64,000 bases of DNA from Flavobacterium laiguense (GTDB lineage Bacteria > Bacteroidota > Bacteroidia > Flavobacteriales > Flavobacteriaceae). The notes beneath the pieces are model-generated. The model was not told the origin of the DNA and did not search any database. It saw nothing but the letters and a program-made list of their open reading frames with translations. Shown here one piece after another: positions 25,106 through 33,496 of the stretch; the stretch's first letter is position 1; the number at the start of each line of letters is the position of its first letter. The position numbers and the translations under genes were made by a program. The DNA is taken from assembly GCF_003097655.1 (NCBI RefSeq), contig NZ_QCZH01000001.1, positions 310,001 to 374,000 on the forward strand. Reading direction: 5' to 3'.

Positions 25106-26577
25106 TAATTTTTATTCGGACGTTTTAAAATTCGCAAAAGTGTTTCTTTTTCATTGTAATATATAAAGCCCATAAATACGGCTAAAAGTAAAATACCGAT
25201 ATAATAATTCTCTCTGAAACCATAAAAAGAAATTCCTGAAAAACCGATAGATAAAGTAAGGTAACCCATTATTTTTTTCTTATCGTAGGGAATTGGATAG
25301 TATTTGTTTCCGAGGTAATAGGAAATAAACATCATACTCCCGTAAGCAGAAATAGTAGCAACCGCCGAGCCGTAATAACTGTATTTTGGAATCAATACGT
25401 AGTTTAAAACCAAAGTTACAATTGCTCCAACTATTGAAATATATGCCCCCACATAGGTTTTGTCAATAAGCTTGTACCATACGGAAAGGTTGGTGTAAAT
25501 GCCTAGAAAGAAATTGGCCAAAATGATTAAAGGCACCACTTTCATCGCTTCCCAATACGAGGAATTTGGAATCATGACTTGTTTTAATAAATCGGCAAAT
25601 ACGATTACCGACAATAATATAAAGGACCCAAAAATGACAAAGTATTTGGTAATTGTTGCATAGGTTTGTTGTGCATTCTCGTTGGAAGCATGACTGAAAA
25701 AGAAGGGCTCGATTCCAAGTGTATATGCCGTTCTAAATAACACCATAAAGAGTCCCAATTTGTAACAAGCGGAATATACCCCTACTTGTTCTGCTGCGAT
25801 ATTGGCCGGCAATAGCCAACCCAAAAGAATTTTATCAAATTGTTCGTTAATGGCAAAGGCTATCCCAGCAATCATGATGGGAAGTCCATATCGCATCATA
25901 CGTTTCCAGAGTTCGTAATCGAATTTCCATTTGATAGTAAAATAGTCAGGAAAAAGCACCACAAATGTTAAGAAACTGGCAATAATATTGGCTAAGAAAA
26001 TATAGCCTATTTGGAAATTTTCTATATAAACAGAACTCAAAAAACTATCGGGTTGAGATAACGAAATACTTGGTAAATACTTAAGAAAAAACAAGTTGAA
26101 ACTTAGGTTTACAAGTACATTTCCAATTTTTATTATCGCATAAAACTTAGGTCTTTGGCTGGCTCTTAATTTTGAAAACGGAACAATAACCAAAGCATCC
26201 AATGCTAAAATCCATATAGAATATGTGATGTATTGCGTATCCACTCCAGACCACCGCGCTAATGAATTTCGAAACAATAACGCTATAAATATGAAAAGGA
26301 TGGTCGTCCAAAAAATTGAAACAGTAGTCGTTTCAACCACACTTGTTTTACTTTCATCTTTATTATTATAAAACCTAAAAAAAGCGGTTTCCATTCCGTA
26401 TGCCAGAATCACATTGAAAAAAATCATCCAAGCAAATATTATGGATACCTTTCCGTACTCGGCCTGAGGTAATAATCCCGTATAAAGCGGAACCAGCAAG
26501 AAGCTGAACATCCTTGGTATTACAGTGGCAAGCCCATAAATGGCCGTTTGTTTAAAAAGCTTTTTATATAATCCCAA
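25105..26577 (-). CDS. Wzx-like polysaccharide flippase
   Basis: A 490-aa membrane protein of the oligosaccharide flippase (MOP) superfamily with 12-14 predicted helices. The N-terminus YGLATVIPRMFSFLLVPLYTGLL is characteristic. It would move lipid-linked glycans across the inner membrane. It is not inside the main polysaccharide cluster; a second flippase lies at 55642. In related genomes such a gene often accompanies the dut operon; here the LytTR/peptidase region lies between. Confidence 0.9.
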   Translation of the reverse strand: MGLYKKLFKQTAIYGLATVIPRMFSFLLVPLYTGLLPQAEYGKVSIIFAWMIFFNVILAYGMETAFFRFYNNKDESKTSVVETTTVSIFWTTILFIFIALLFRNSLARWSGVDTQYITYSIWILALDALVIVPFSKLRASQRPKFYAIIKIGNVLVNLSFNLFFLKYLPSISLSQPDSFLSSVYIENFQIGYIFLANIIASFLTFVVLFPDYFTIKWKFDYELWKRMMRYGLPIMIAGIAFAINEQFDKILLGWLLPANIAAEQVGVYSACYKLGLFMVLFRTAYTLGIEPFFFSHASNENAQQTYATITKYFVIFGSFILLSVIVFADLLKQVMIPNSSYWEAMKVVPLIILANFFLGIYTNLSVWYKLIDKTYVGAYISIVGAIVTLVLNYVLIPKYSYYGSAVATISAYGSMMFISYYLGNKYYPIPYDKKKIMGYLTLSIGFSGISFYGFRENYYIGILLLAVFMGFIYYNEKETLLRILKRPNKN

Positions 26578-26608
26578 AATATAATGTCTGTTTATTATTT
26601 ATAAAACA

Positions 26609-26634
26609 AAAATAACCAATTCTTTGGTTATTTT
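26609..26634 (-). terminator. Terminator of the GNAT gene
   Basis: 11-bp stem AAAATAACCAA / TTGGTTATTTT with loop TTCT. On the minus strand it is followed by TGTTTT; on the plus strand by T-rich sequence. It lies 45 bp after the GNAT stop. Confidence 0.65.
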
Positions 26635-26678
26635 TTGGGTTTTGTTGTTGAATAAAGTTTCAAAAAATGAAATTGAGA

Positions 26679-27116
26679 TTATGTTAATCCATCTTCATTT
26701 AATATTTTCAAAAAGTGAAAGCCTTTAGGAACATATCCTTGATTATAATAAAAACGATGTGCGGTAAAATTACCCGTGAAAGCATCCAAAACAATGGCAT
26801 TGCAACCTTCTGCTTTGGCTTTAGCATCGATATAATCGGTCATGATCTTACCTATGCCTTTAGCTCTATGATCTGAATGGACAATAAAATTATCAATTTC
26901 AATATACTTCCCCGTCCAAAGTTTCATGGCTGTCCAAAAACCCGTTATCCCCACGCAAGTACCCTCTTCGAAAACAGCTAATTGTTTGTAATTATGAGGA
27001 ACCATTTCCTTCAAATAGGATTCGTATTTTTCAACAGTGAGATTGGGATACAGTTGTTGCATGGTCTCAATTTGAGCCAACATCTCCGGAATGGTGGTAA
27101 GTTCTATTAATTTCAC
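26679..27116 (-). CDS. GNAT-family N-acetyltransferase
   Basis: A 145-aa acetyltransferase. The acetyl-CoA-binding loop RAKGIGKIM follows strand IDNFIVHSDH; a later NAIVLDAFTGNFTAHRFYYNQGY matches the C-terminal GNAT motif. The substrate is unknown (amine of a small molecule or protein). It lies between the atp terminator and the flippase and has its own terminator, so it is probably monocistronic. Confidence 0.92.
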   Translation of the reverse strand: MKLIELTTIPEMLAQIETMQQLYPNLTVEKYESYLKEMVPHNYKQLAVFEEGTCVGITGFWTAMKLWTGKYIEIDNFIVHSDHRAKGIGKIMTDYIDAKAKAEGCNAIVLDAFTGNFTAHRFYYNQGYVPKGFHFLKILNEDGLT

Positions 27117-27146
27117 TTCTATTACTTTTTGAGTTTAAATTTAATC

Positions 27147-27177
27147 AAAAAAAAAGAGTTCCGCAATGCGGAACTCT
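27147..27177 (-). terminator. Terminator of the sprE-atp operon
   Basis: 10-bp GC-containing stem AGAGTTCCGC / GCGGAACTCT with a 3-nt loop, followed on the minus strand by 9 T, 24 bp after the atpG stop. Confidence 0.92.
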
Positions 27178-27200
27178 CATATATTAAAACAGATAATTTC

Positions 27201-28061
27201 TTATCCTTTCAAGGCTTCTGCTCCACCAACAATCTCAAGGATTTCATTAGTAATGGCGGCTTGACGTGCTTTATTGTAAGTCAATTTCAACTGATCTCTC
27301 AAATCGGTTGCGTTGTCTGTTGCTTTGTGCATGGCAGTCATACGCGCACCGTGCTCTGAGGCAAATGAATCACGAATTCCTTTGTACAATTGAGTTTTCA
27401 ATGCTTTAGGAATCAATGTTAAAACGATTTCTTCTTTTGAAGGTTCAAAAAGATAATCTCCTGTCGAAACTGGTTTGTCCGATTTTATAGGTGCTAATGG
27501 CAAAAACTGTTCTGTTTGAACAATTTGAGTTGCAGCATTTTTAAATTGATTGTAAATCAATTCTATCTTATCGTATTCTCCAGAAACAAATTTTTGAGTT
27601 AATGTTTCTGCAATTACAGCCACATTGTCAAATGATAAATGATCAAAAATAGTACTTTGATTATCAACAACTTTAAGTGTTTTTGATAAAATATCATTAC
27701 CTTTTTTACCTATAGCAAAAATATCAACTTGCTTTCCTGCATAATATTCAGAACGGCTTTTAGCTTCCTTAATTACATTGGTATTAAATGCACCACACAA
27801 ACCTCTGTTTGAAGTTATGGCTACAATTAAAACTTTTTTTACTTCACGTTGTGTTGTAAATTCTCCTCCAGCATCACCATCAAGAGTCGCTGAAAGATTT
27901 TGTAATAATTCCGTTAATTTTTCGGCATAAGGGCGCATTGCCGTGATCGCATCTTGTGCTTTCTTAAGCTTTGCTGCAGAAACCATTTTCATTGCCGATG
28001 TAATTTGCATCGTTGATGAAATGGAAGTAATTCTATTACGGATTTCCTTTAAATTTGCCAT
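27201..28061 (-). CDS. atpG: ATP synthase gamma subunit
   Basis: A 286-aa gamma subunit, the rotating shaft of F1. N-terminus MANLKEIRNRITSISSTMQI, then TSAMKMVSAAKLKKAQ, and C-terminal helix with TDNATDLRDQLKLTYNKARQ and ITNEILEIVGGAEAL are diagnostic. It is the last gene of the operon; atpD and atpC, which often follow, are absent here. Confidence 0.98.
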   Translation of the reverse strand: MANLKEIRNRITSISSTMQITSAMKMVSAAKLKKAQDAITAMRPYAEKLTELLQNLSATLDGDAGGEFTTQREVKKVLIVAITSNRGLCGAFNTNVIKEAKSRSEYYAGKQVDIFAIGKKGNDILSKTLKVVDNQSTIFDHLSFDNVAVIAETLTQKFVSGEYDKIELIYNQFKNAATQIVQTEQFLPLAPIKSDKPVSTGDYLFEPSKEEIVLTLIPKALKTQLYKGIRDSFASEHGARMTAMHKATDNATDLRDQLKLTYNKARQAAITNEILEIVGGAEALKG

Positions 28062-28069
28062 TGTTTTGT

Positions 28070-28143
28070 AAGTATTAAGATTTAAGTATTAAGTATTAAG
28101 TACCAAGAAAATCTTAATACTTAATACTCATTACTTAGTACTT
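28070..28143. repeat. Heptad-periodic inverted repeat between atpA and atpG
   Basis: Left side: AGTATTA AGATTTA AGTATTA AGTATTA AGTAC. Right side: CTTAATA CTTAATA CT. The 16-bp arms 28085-28100 and 28113-28128 are perfectly complementary with a 12-nt loop. The tract fills the whole 83-bp gap between two genes whose products are needed in different amounts (3 alpha to 1 gamma). Confidence 0.75.
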
Positions 28144-28144
28144 T

Positions 28145-29722
28145 TTAGTTATATTTCGCTGAAATTTCTTTTGCAACAGTTTCAAGTACATCTGTAATTT
28201 CATCTGTTAATTTTCCTGCTTTCAAAGCATCAAGAGTCGCTCTGTGTTTGTTGTTCAAGAATTCCAAGAAATCTTTCTCAAATTCTTTTACTTTATTCAC
28301 AGGAACACTTCTCAATAAGTTTTTAGATCCAGCATAGATAATTGCAACTTGGTCTTCAACAGTATAAGGATCATTCAAACCTTGTTTCAAGATCTCAACG
28401 TTTCTTCTTCCTTTTTCAATTACGTTTAAGGTAACAGCATCAAGATCAGAACCAAATTTAGCAAACGCTTCCAATTCGCGGAATTGTGCTTGATCCAGTT
28501 TCAAAGTACCTGCTACTTTTTTCATAGATTTAATTTGAGCATTACCTCCAACACGAGATACAGAAATACCTACGTTAATCGCTGGACGAACCCCAGAGTT
28601 AAACAAATCTCCATCCAAGAAAATTTGACCATCTGTAATAGAAATTACGTTTGTTGGGATATATGCAGAAACGTCACCCGCTTGCGTTTCGATAATTGGT
28701 AAAGCAGTCAATGAACCACCACCTTTTACGATACCTTTTAATGAAGCTGGTAAATCGTTCATGTTTTTTGCAATTCCGTCATCAGCAATTACTTTACAAG
28801 CACGCTCTAATAAACGACTGTGTAAGTAAAAAACGTCTCCAGGATATGCCTCACGTCCCGGTGGTCTTCTCAATAAAAGAGAAACCTCACGGTAAGCAAC
28901 AGCTTGTTTAGATAAATCATCATAAACAATTAAGGCTGGACGGCCTGAATCTCTAAAATATTCTCCAATAGCTGCACCTGCGAAAGGAGCATAAACTTGC
29001 ATTGGAGCTGGATCAGAAGCATTAGCTGCAACGATCACTGTATAAGCCATTGCTCCTTTTTCTTCTAACATTTTTGCAATTCCTGCAACAGTAGAAGCTT
29101 TTTGACCAATAGCAACGTAGATACAAAATACTGGTTTTCCAGCATCGTAAAATTCTTTTTGATTTAAGATCGTGTCAATACAAACAGTAGATTTTCCTGT
29201 TTGACGGTCACCAATAACAAGCTCACGTTGTCCACGACCAACTGGGATCATAGCATCAACCGCTTTTACCCCTGTTTGCAAAGGTTCAGTAACTGGTTGA
29301 CGGAAGATAACTCCAGGAGCTTTTCTTTCTAAAGGCATTTCGAATAATTCACCACCAATTGGTCCTTTTCCATCAATTGGAAAACCAAGTGTGTTCACTA
29401 CACGACCTACCATTCCTTCTCCTGCTTTAAGAGAAGCAATACGTTGTGTTCTTTTTGCTGTAGATCCTTCTTTGATTCCTGTTGATGGTCCTAAAAGTAC
29501 CACACCAACATTGTCTTGTTCAAGGTTCAAAACGATAGCCTCTAATCCGTTTTCGAATTCAACTAATTCACCGTATTGAACATTTGAAAGCCCATAAATA
29601 AGAGCAATACCATCTCCAACTTGAAGTACTGTTCCTACTTCCTCTAGCGTAGCACCAGATTCAAAACCTTCGACTTGCTTTCTTAATATTGCTGAAATTT
29701 CAGCAGGTTTGATTTCCGCCAT
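28145..29722 (-). CDS. atpA: ATP synthase alpha subunit
   Basis: A 525-aa F1 alpha subunit. P-loop GDRQTGKST at residues 171-179, the [17 protein letters not shown] segment and the [20 protein letters not shown] motif are canonical. It forms the catalytic hexamer with beta (encoded elsewhere). N-terminal [15 protein letters not shown] binds delta. In operon order atpB-E-F-H-A-G. Confidence 0.99.
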   Translation of the reverse strand: MAEIKPAEISAILRKQVEGFESGATLEEVGTVLQVGDGIALIYGLSNVQYGELVEFENGLEAIVLNLEQDNVGVVLLGPSTGIKEGSTAKRTQRIASLKAGEGMVGRVVNTLGFPIDGKGPIGGELFEMPLERKAPGVIFRQPVTEPLQTGVKAVDAMIPVGRGQRELVIGDRQTGKSTVCIDTILNQKEFYDAGKPVFCIYVAIGQKASTVAGIAKMLEEKGAMAYTVIVAANASDPAPMQVYAPFAGAAIGEYFRDSGRPALIVYDDLSKQAVAYREVSLLLRRPPGREAYPGDVFYLHSRLLERACKVIADDGIAKNMNDLPASLKGIVKGGGSLTALPIIETQAGDVSAYIPTNVISITDGQIFLDGDLFNSGVRPAINVGISVSRVGGNAQIKSMKKVAGTLKLDQAQFRELEAFAKFGSDLDAVTLNVIEKGRRNVEILKQGLNDPYTVEDQVAIIYAGSKNLLRSVPVNKVKEFEKDFLEFLNNKHRATLDALKAGKLTDEITDVLETVAKEISAKYN

Positions 29723-29760
29723 CTTAATTTATAATTTAGACACTTAAATGTGTAATAAAA

Positions 29761-30294
29761 CTAATTACTTAACTCTCTTTTTAATACTTGTAATCTGTTG
29801 GCAACTGAAGCGTTGTATTGCTGGTCACCTATTCTTAGAATAAATCCTCCAATGATAGCAGGATCTACTATATTTTCTATTGTAATCTTTTTGTCTGAAA
29901 GGGTTGCAATTTTAGCTAAAACTTTAGCTTCAAGTGCAGCATCCATAGCAATAGCTGTAGTTACTTTGGCCACTTCAACATTATTCATAACATCGAATAA
30001 TTCACTGTATTTTATTGCAATAGCTTCAAGAATTTCGAATCTTTTGTTTTCAAATAACAAATGAAGCAAACCTTTAGTAACATTGTCAACACTAGCAAAA
30101 ACTTCTAAAAGTGCGCTCTCTTTTACTTCTACTTTAATGGTTGGATTTTGAATAAAAGTATTCAATTCCAAATTTCCATTGATAGTTGAAGCAATCAATT
30201 TCATATCGTTATTTACAGATTCAGATACTCCTTTTGAATCGGATAAATCTAAAATTGCTTTCGCATAACGAATTGCTGCTCTAGTACTTGCCAT
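29761..30294 (-). CDS. atpH: ATP synthase delta subunit
   Basis: A 177-aa delta (OSCP) subunit joining F1 to the peripheral stalk. N-terminal RAAIRYAKAILDLS and C-terminal DPAIIGGFILRIGDQQYNAS are family motifs. It starts 2 bp after atpF, indicating coupling. Confidence 0.96.
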   Translation of the reverse strand: MASTRAAIRYAKAILDLSDSKGVSESVNNDMKLIASTINGNLELNTFIQNPTIKVEVKESALLEVFASVDNVTKGLLHLLFENKRFEILEAIAIKYSELFDVMNNVEVAKVTTAIAMDAALEAKVLAKIATLSDKKITIENIVDPAIIGGFILRIGDQQYNASVANRLQVLKRELSN

Positions 30295-30296
30295 AA

Positions 30297-30797
30297 TTAG
30301 TTCAATTTAACGTCACCTAACATTTTCTCAACCAATTTAGTTTGAGCTTCTTTGTTAGATAATTCATCTTTCAATAATTTTTCAGCAATGCTAAGAGACA
30401 AAGTCGAAACTTGTAATTTCAATTCAGCCATAGCTGCATTTTTTTCGCTTTCGATAGCCGCTTTAGCTTGTTCGATCATTTTTTGACCTTGAGCTTGAGC
30501 TTCAATTTTAGCGTCATCAACCATTTTCTCTTTCATTTCACGAGCATCTTTAAGCATGTTGTCACGCTCTAATCTTGCTTCTTGTAAAATACGTTGGTTA
30601 TCTGCTTGTAAATTTTGCATTTCTTTTCTAGCATTTTCAGCAGAAAGCAATGCATTTTTAATTCCTTCTTCTCTATCGTTTACAGCGTCAAGAATAGGTT
30701 TCCAAGCGAATTTTTTCAATAAGAATATTAACCCAACAAATATTAATACTTGCCAGAAGAACAAACCTAACTCAAACTGATTTATTAACTTTTCCAT
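30297..30797 (-). CDS. atpF: ATP synthase subunit b
   Basis: A 166-aa F0 b subunit. One N-terminal helix (about 9-27, LFFWQVLIFVGLIFLLKKFA) followed by WKPILDAVNDREEGIKNAL and a long charged coiled coil forming the stator. Standard length. Confidence 0.97.
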   Translation of the reverse strand: MEKLINQFELGLFFWQVLIFVGLIFLLKKFAWKPILDAVNDREEGIKNALLSAENARKEMQNLQADNQRILQEARLERDNMLKDAREMKEKMVDDAKIEAQAQGQKMIEQAKAAIESEKNAAMAELKLQVSTLSLSIAEKLLKDELSNKEAQTKLVEKMLGDVKLN

Positions 30798-30923
30798 TTT
30801 TTATAAATTATAAATTGTATTTTAAAAAATAAAATTTAATTTGTTTAATATGATTTTCAACATTTAATTAAAACAATAGTTACAACCAACCGTTGCAACT
30901 ATTGTTTGTTTTTTAAGTGCTAA

Positions 30924-31115
30924 TTAAGCTGCGAATAACGCTGCGAAACCAATACCTTCAATAAGTGCAGCTGCGATAAGCATAGCTGTTTGGATTTTTC
31001 CAGAAGCTTCTGGTTGACGAGCAATAGCGTCCATTGCTGAACCACCGATTCTACCAATACCTAAACCTGCTCCGATTACAATTAATCCTGCTCCTACAAT
31101 AGTTGGAATTTGCAT
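30924..31115 (-). CDS. atpE: ATP synthase subunit c
   Basis: A 63-aa F0 c subunit that forms the rotor ring. Two hydrophobic helices flank the polar loop ARQPEASGKIQT. The ion-binding carboxylate is Glu53 in ALIEGIGF. I see no clear sodium-binding signature and infer proton use. 108 bp to atpB is filled partly by a heptad tract. Confidence 0.97.
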   Translation of the reverse strand: MQIPTIVGAGLIVIGAGLGIGRIGGSAMDAIARQPEASGKIQTAMLIAAALIEGIGFAALFAA

Positions 31116-31150
31116 AATATATATATTAAAAATTAAACATTCAATTTGAT

Positions 31151-31216
31151 TTTGGAGTGTAGATTTTAGAGTGTAGATTTTGAAAATCTGCCATCTGAAA
31201 TCTAAATTCTAAATTT
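31151..31216. repeat. Heptad-periodic tract between atpB and atpE
   Basis: Two copies of a 14-bp unit (GTGTAGATTTTAGA, GTGTAGATTTTGAA), a 15-nt palindrome AGATTTTGAAAATCT, then CATCTGA AATCTAA ATTCTAA. The period is 7 throughout, and the left and right halves are partly complementary. Confidence 0.65.
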
Positions 31217-32370
31217 TAGTGATGAGCTTCCTCATGGTGATGCTCTTCTACTGCTGAACCGAAGTATAAAGCAGATAACATCGTGAATATATACGCTTGT
31301 AAAAACGCAACTAATATTTCAAGAATAGAAAGTGCAAATGACAATCCAAATGACAAACTACTTCCCAACCAGCTTTTAAAGATAAACATTAAACCAATAA
31401 TACTCATCAATACAATGTGTCCTGCAAAAATGTTTGCGTACAAACGTATCATTAATGAAAATGGTTTGATAAAAACTCCCAATAACTCAATAGGAGCCAA
31501 AACAATACGCATTACTTTTGGCACACCTGGCATCCAGAATATGTGACCCCAATAGTTTTTATTTGCCGTAAAGTTGGTAATTAAAAAAGTAAGGATTGCT
31601 AATGAAAAAGTAATCGTAAGATTTCCTGTAACGTTAATACCGAAAGGCATCAATCCAAAAATATTCAAAAACAATACAAAGAAAAAGATAGTCAATAAAT
31701 AACTCATGTATCTTTTATAATGTTTCTCTCCAATATTAGGAATTGCAATTTCGTCACGTATATACAATACAACTGGTTCAAAAATACGACCAACACCAGA
31801 AGCGATTCCGTTATTTTTCGCATACGATTTTGCCAAACCTGAGAAAATGATAAACATCAAAAGTGCAGCAATCATTATCGACACAACTGATTTTGTAATC
31901 GATAAATCTAAAGGACGCACATTTGTAGGATGTCCTGATTTTCCATCTTCGGTGATTGTTCCAGCAGCATCGGTTTTGTAAATCTTCCCGTCGTGGTGAT
32001 TTATTTTGTAGAAATTCCCGTTTGATTCAGCAACAGCTTCTCCATGTTCAAATTTTGAAGAAGAAAAAATTTGAAATCCATTATCCCAAATAATAACAGG
32101 CAATGCAAAACCGTAATGTACTCCTGTTTCATCATCTTGGAAAAAAGAAAATTCGTGAGAGTCTAAAACGTGGTGTTTAATAAATGCTTTAACTTTAGAC
32201 TTCACATCTGTTGGTTCAGCATGTGCTTCGTGAGCAGATTTTGCTACTTCATGTGTAGCTACAGTTTGTGTACTTGTGGTATCCGTTTCAGGATTTGCAA
32301 AACTAGTAAAAGGAAGACATACTACGAAAGTCGCTATAATAAAACTAAGTGCCTTGTTTGAAATCACCAT
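31216..32370 (-). CDS. atpB: ATP synthase subunit a
   Basis: A 384-aa F0 a subunit, longer than in proteobacteria. A signal-peptide-like leader (VISNKALSFIIATFVVCLPF) is followed by a polar extension of about 130 residues (His/Glu-rich) and then the membrane domain. The essential Arg is in the KPFSLMIRLYANIFAGH helix that faces the c ring. The His-rich tail is EEHHHEEAHH. Such extended forms are usual in Bacteroidota. Confidence 0.96.
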   Translation of the reverse strand: MVISNKALSFIIATFVVCLPFTSFANPETDTTSTQTVATHEVAKSAHEAHAEPTDVKSKVKAFIKHHVLDSHEFSFFQDDETGVHYGFALPVIIWDNGFQIFSSSKFEHGEAVAESNGNFYKINHHDGKIYKTDAAGTITEDGKSGHPTNVRPLDLSITKSVVSIMIAALLMFIIFSGLAKSYAKNNGIASGVGRIFEPVVLYIRDEIAIPNIGEKHYKRYMSYLLTIFFFVLFLNIFGLMPFGINVTGNLTITFSLAILTFLITNFTANKNYWGHIFWMPGVPKVMRIVLAPIELLGVFIKPFSLMIRLYANIFAGHIVLMSIIGLMFIFKSWLGSSLSFGLSFALSILEILVAFLQAYIFTMLSALYFGSAVEEHHHEEAHH

Positions 32371-32490
32371 ATCTGTTAAATATCTAAATTTTTTACGATT
32401 CTAAAATTTGGTGCAAATGTACATTTTTTATTAATACTCAAAAGCATATAAAATTAAATTTTTCAAACATTTTTATCACTTATCGTCAGT

Positions 32491-32883
32491 TTACCCTTTT
32501 TCGTTGACTAATCGTATTGTAAAAAGTGTTTCAATTGCTAAAAACACAACAAACAAGACAAAAAAGTTTACCCTTTCTATTGGGCTATTCGGCTTTGGAA
32601 CATGCAATAATGGCCTTACTATCAGATAACAAAAAATCATTTTGACACTTGTAGCCAAAAGAAAAGACATCCCCACATTATCAAAACTTTTTTCTTTCAC
32701 TATTAATAATATTTTGAAAATAACCGTGGATAAAAGAAAGAAAAATAAGTAAAGCACTTCTAAAGAATAATGGAATGTGTTAGTATCTATATTTAAGACA
32801 TAAAAAATAACGCGATGGATTGCATAAATTACAAGAACAATACTTAGTAAAGTTAGAAATGGTAAGAACTTTTTAAAATTCAT
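32491..32883 (-). CDS. Four-helix membrane protein at the AtpI position (DUF6168-like)
   Basis: A 130-aa protein with about four transmembrane helices (8-28, 41-62, 72-91, 105-124) and no catalytic motif. It lies between atpZ and atpB, where AtpI-type assembly factors are found. I believe it belongs to DUF6168, from memory only. A role in c-ring assembly or ion supply is inferred from position. Confidence 0.8.
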   Translation of the reverse strand: MNFKKFLPFLTLLSIVLVIYAIHRVIFYVLNIDTNTFHYSLEVLYLFFFLLSTVIFKILLIVKEKSFDNVGMSFLLATSVKMIFCYLIVRPLLHVPKPNSPIERVNFFVLFVVFLAIETLFTIRLVNEKG

Positions 32884-32890
32884 TATGTGA

Positions 32891-33121
32891 TTACTTTTTA
32901 TTGATTTCGTTTACTTGTCGGATGACATTATATAAGGCTAAAACAACACCTACCATCACCAATATTTTTACATAATATACTTTTGTACTGGGGTGATTGT
33001 CGTCCAGCCAGTTCCCTAGATAGGAAAACAAGAAAATAACAACTCCCATTTGGATTGGGATATTAATTAAGGCCAACCATTTAGTATTGTTGTTTTTCTT
33101 TGGGTCATTATTCGTTGTCAT
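32891..33121 (-). CDS. AtpZ/AtpI-family ATP synthase accessory protein
   Basis: A 76-aa protein from the ATG at 33121 (MTTNNDPKKNNNTKWLALIN); the longer frame to 33142 would overlap bactofilin by 35 bp instead of 14. Two helices (about 15-36 and 48-66) with the family segment GNWLDDNHPSTKVYYVKILV. AtpZ-type proteins are small membrane partners of F0, associated with Mg2+/Ca2+ transport or assembly. Its place immediately before the F0 genes agrees. Confidence 0.85.
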   Translation of the reverse strand: MTTNNDPKKNNNTKWLALINIPIQMGVVIFLFSYLGNWLDDNHPSTKVYYVKILVMVGVVLALYNVIRQVNEINKK

Positions 33122-33494
33122 TGGCAGTTCCTTGTGTAGCATTGGGTTTCATGATACAGGTTGCGCTAAAAACGGCTCCAGGTTCAACGGATAGTTTCCC
33201 AACCGTAACATCACCAATAATAATGGCCGATTCTTTTATGTTTAAAGTGTCTTCAATCTTCAATTTCCCTTCAAACTTACCTTCTATGTCTGCGTTTTGA
33301 CAAATAATTTCTCCATTAACGCTTCCGGCAGGACCAATTACTAACTTCCCATTCGATGAAAAGTTACCTATAAGCGCTCCGTCTAATCTAAAATCAGCTT
33401 GCGAAATAATATCTCCCTTTATTATGGTTCCCTCTACAATTCTATTGGTTTTCCCTAAAACATCGGTTAAAGATTTTGGTTTTTTATCAAACAT
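33108..33494 (-). CDS. Bactofilin
   Basis: A 128-aa polymer-forming bactofilin. The right-handed beta-helix core is visible as short repeats (IIKGDIISQADFRLDGALIG, KLVIGPAGSVNGEI, ESAIIIGDVTVGKL). Bactofilins build cytoplasmic filaments that position cell-wall or envelope machinery. It starts 2 bp after sprE and overlaps atpZ by 14 bp. Confidence 0.92.
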   Translation of the reverse strand: MFDKKPKSLTDVLGKTNRIVEGTIIKGDIISQADFRLDGALIGNFSSNGKLVIGPAGSVNGEIICQNADIEGKFEGKLKIEDTLNIKESAIIIGDVTVGKLSVEPGAVFSATCIMKPNATQGTANDNE

Positions 33495-33496
33495 AA

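Noticed and set aside
28070..28143. CRISPR-like array
   Set aside because: The units are 7 bp with no spacers and no cas genes anywhere in the window.
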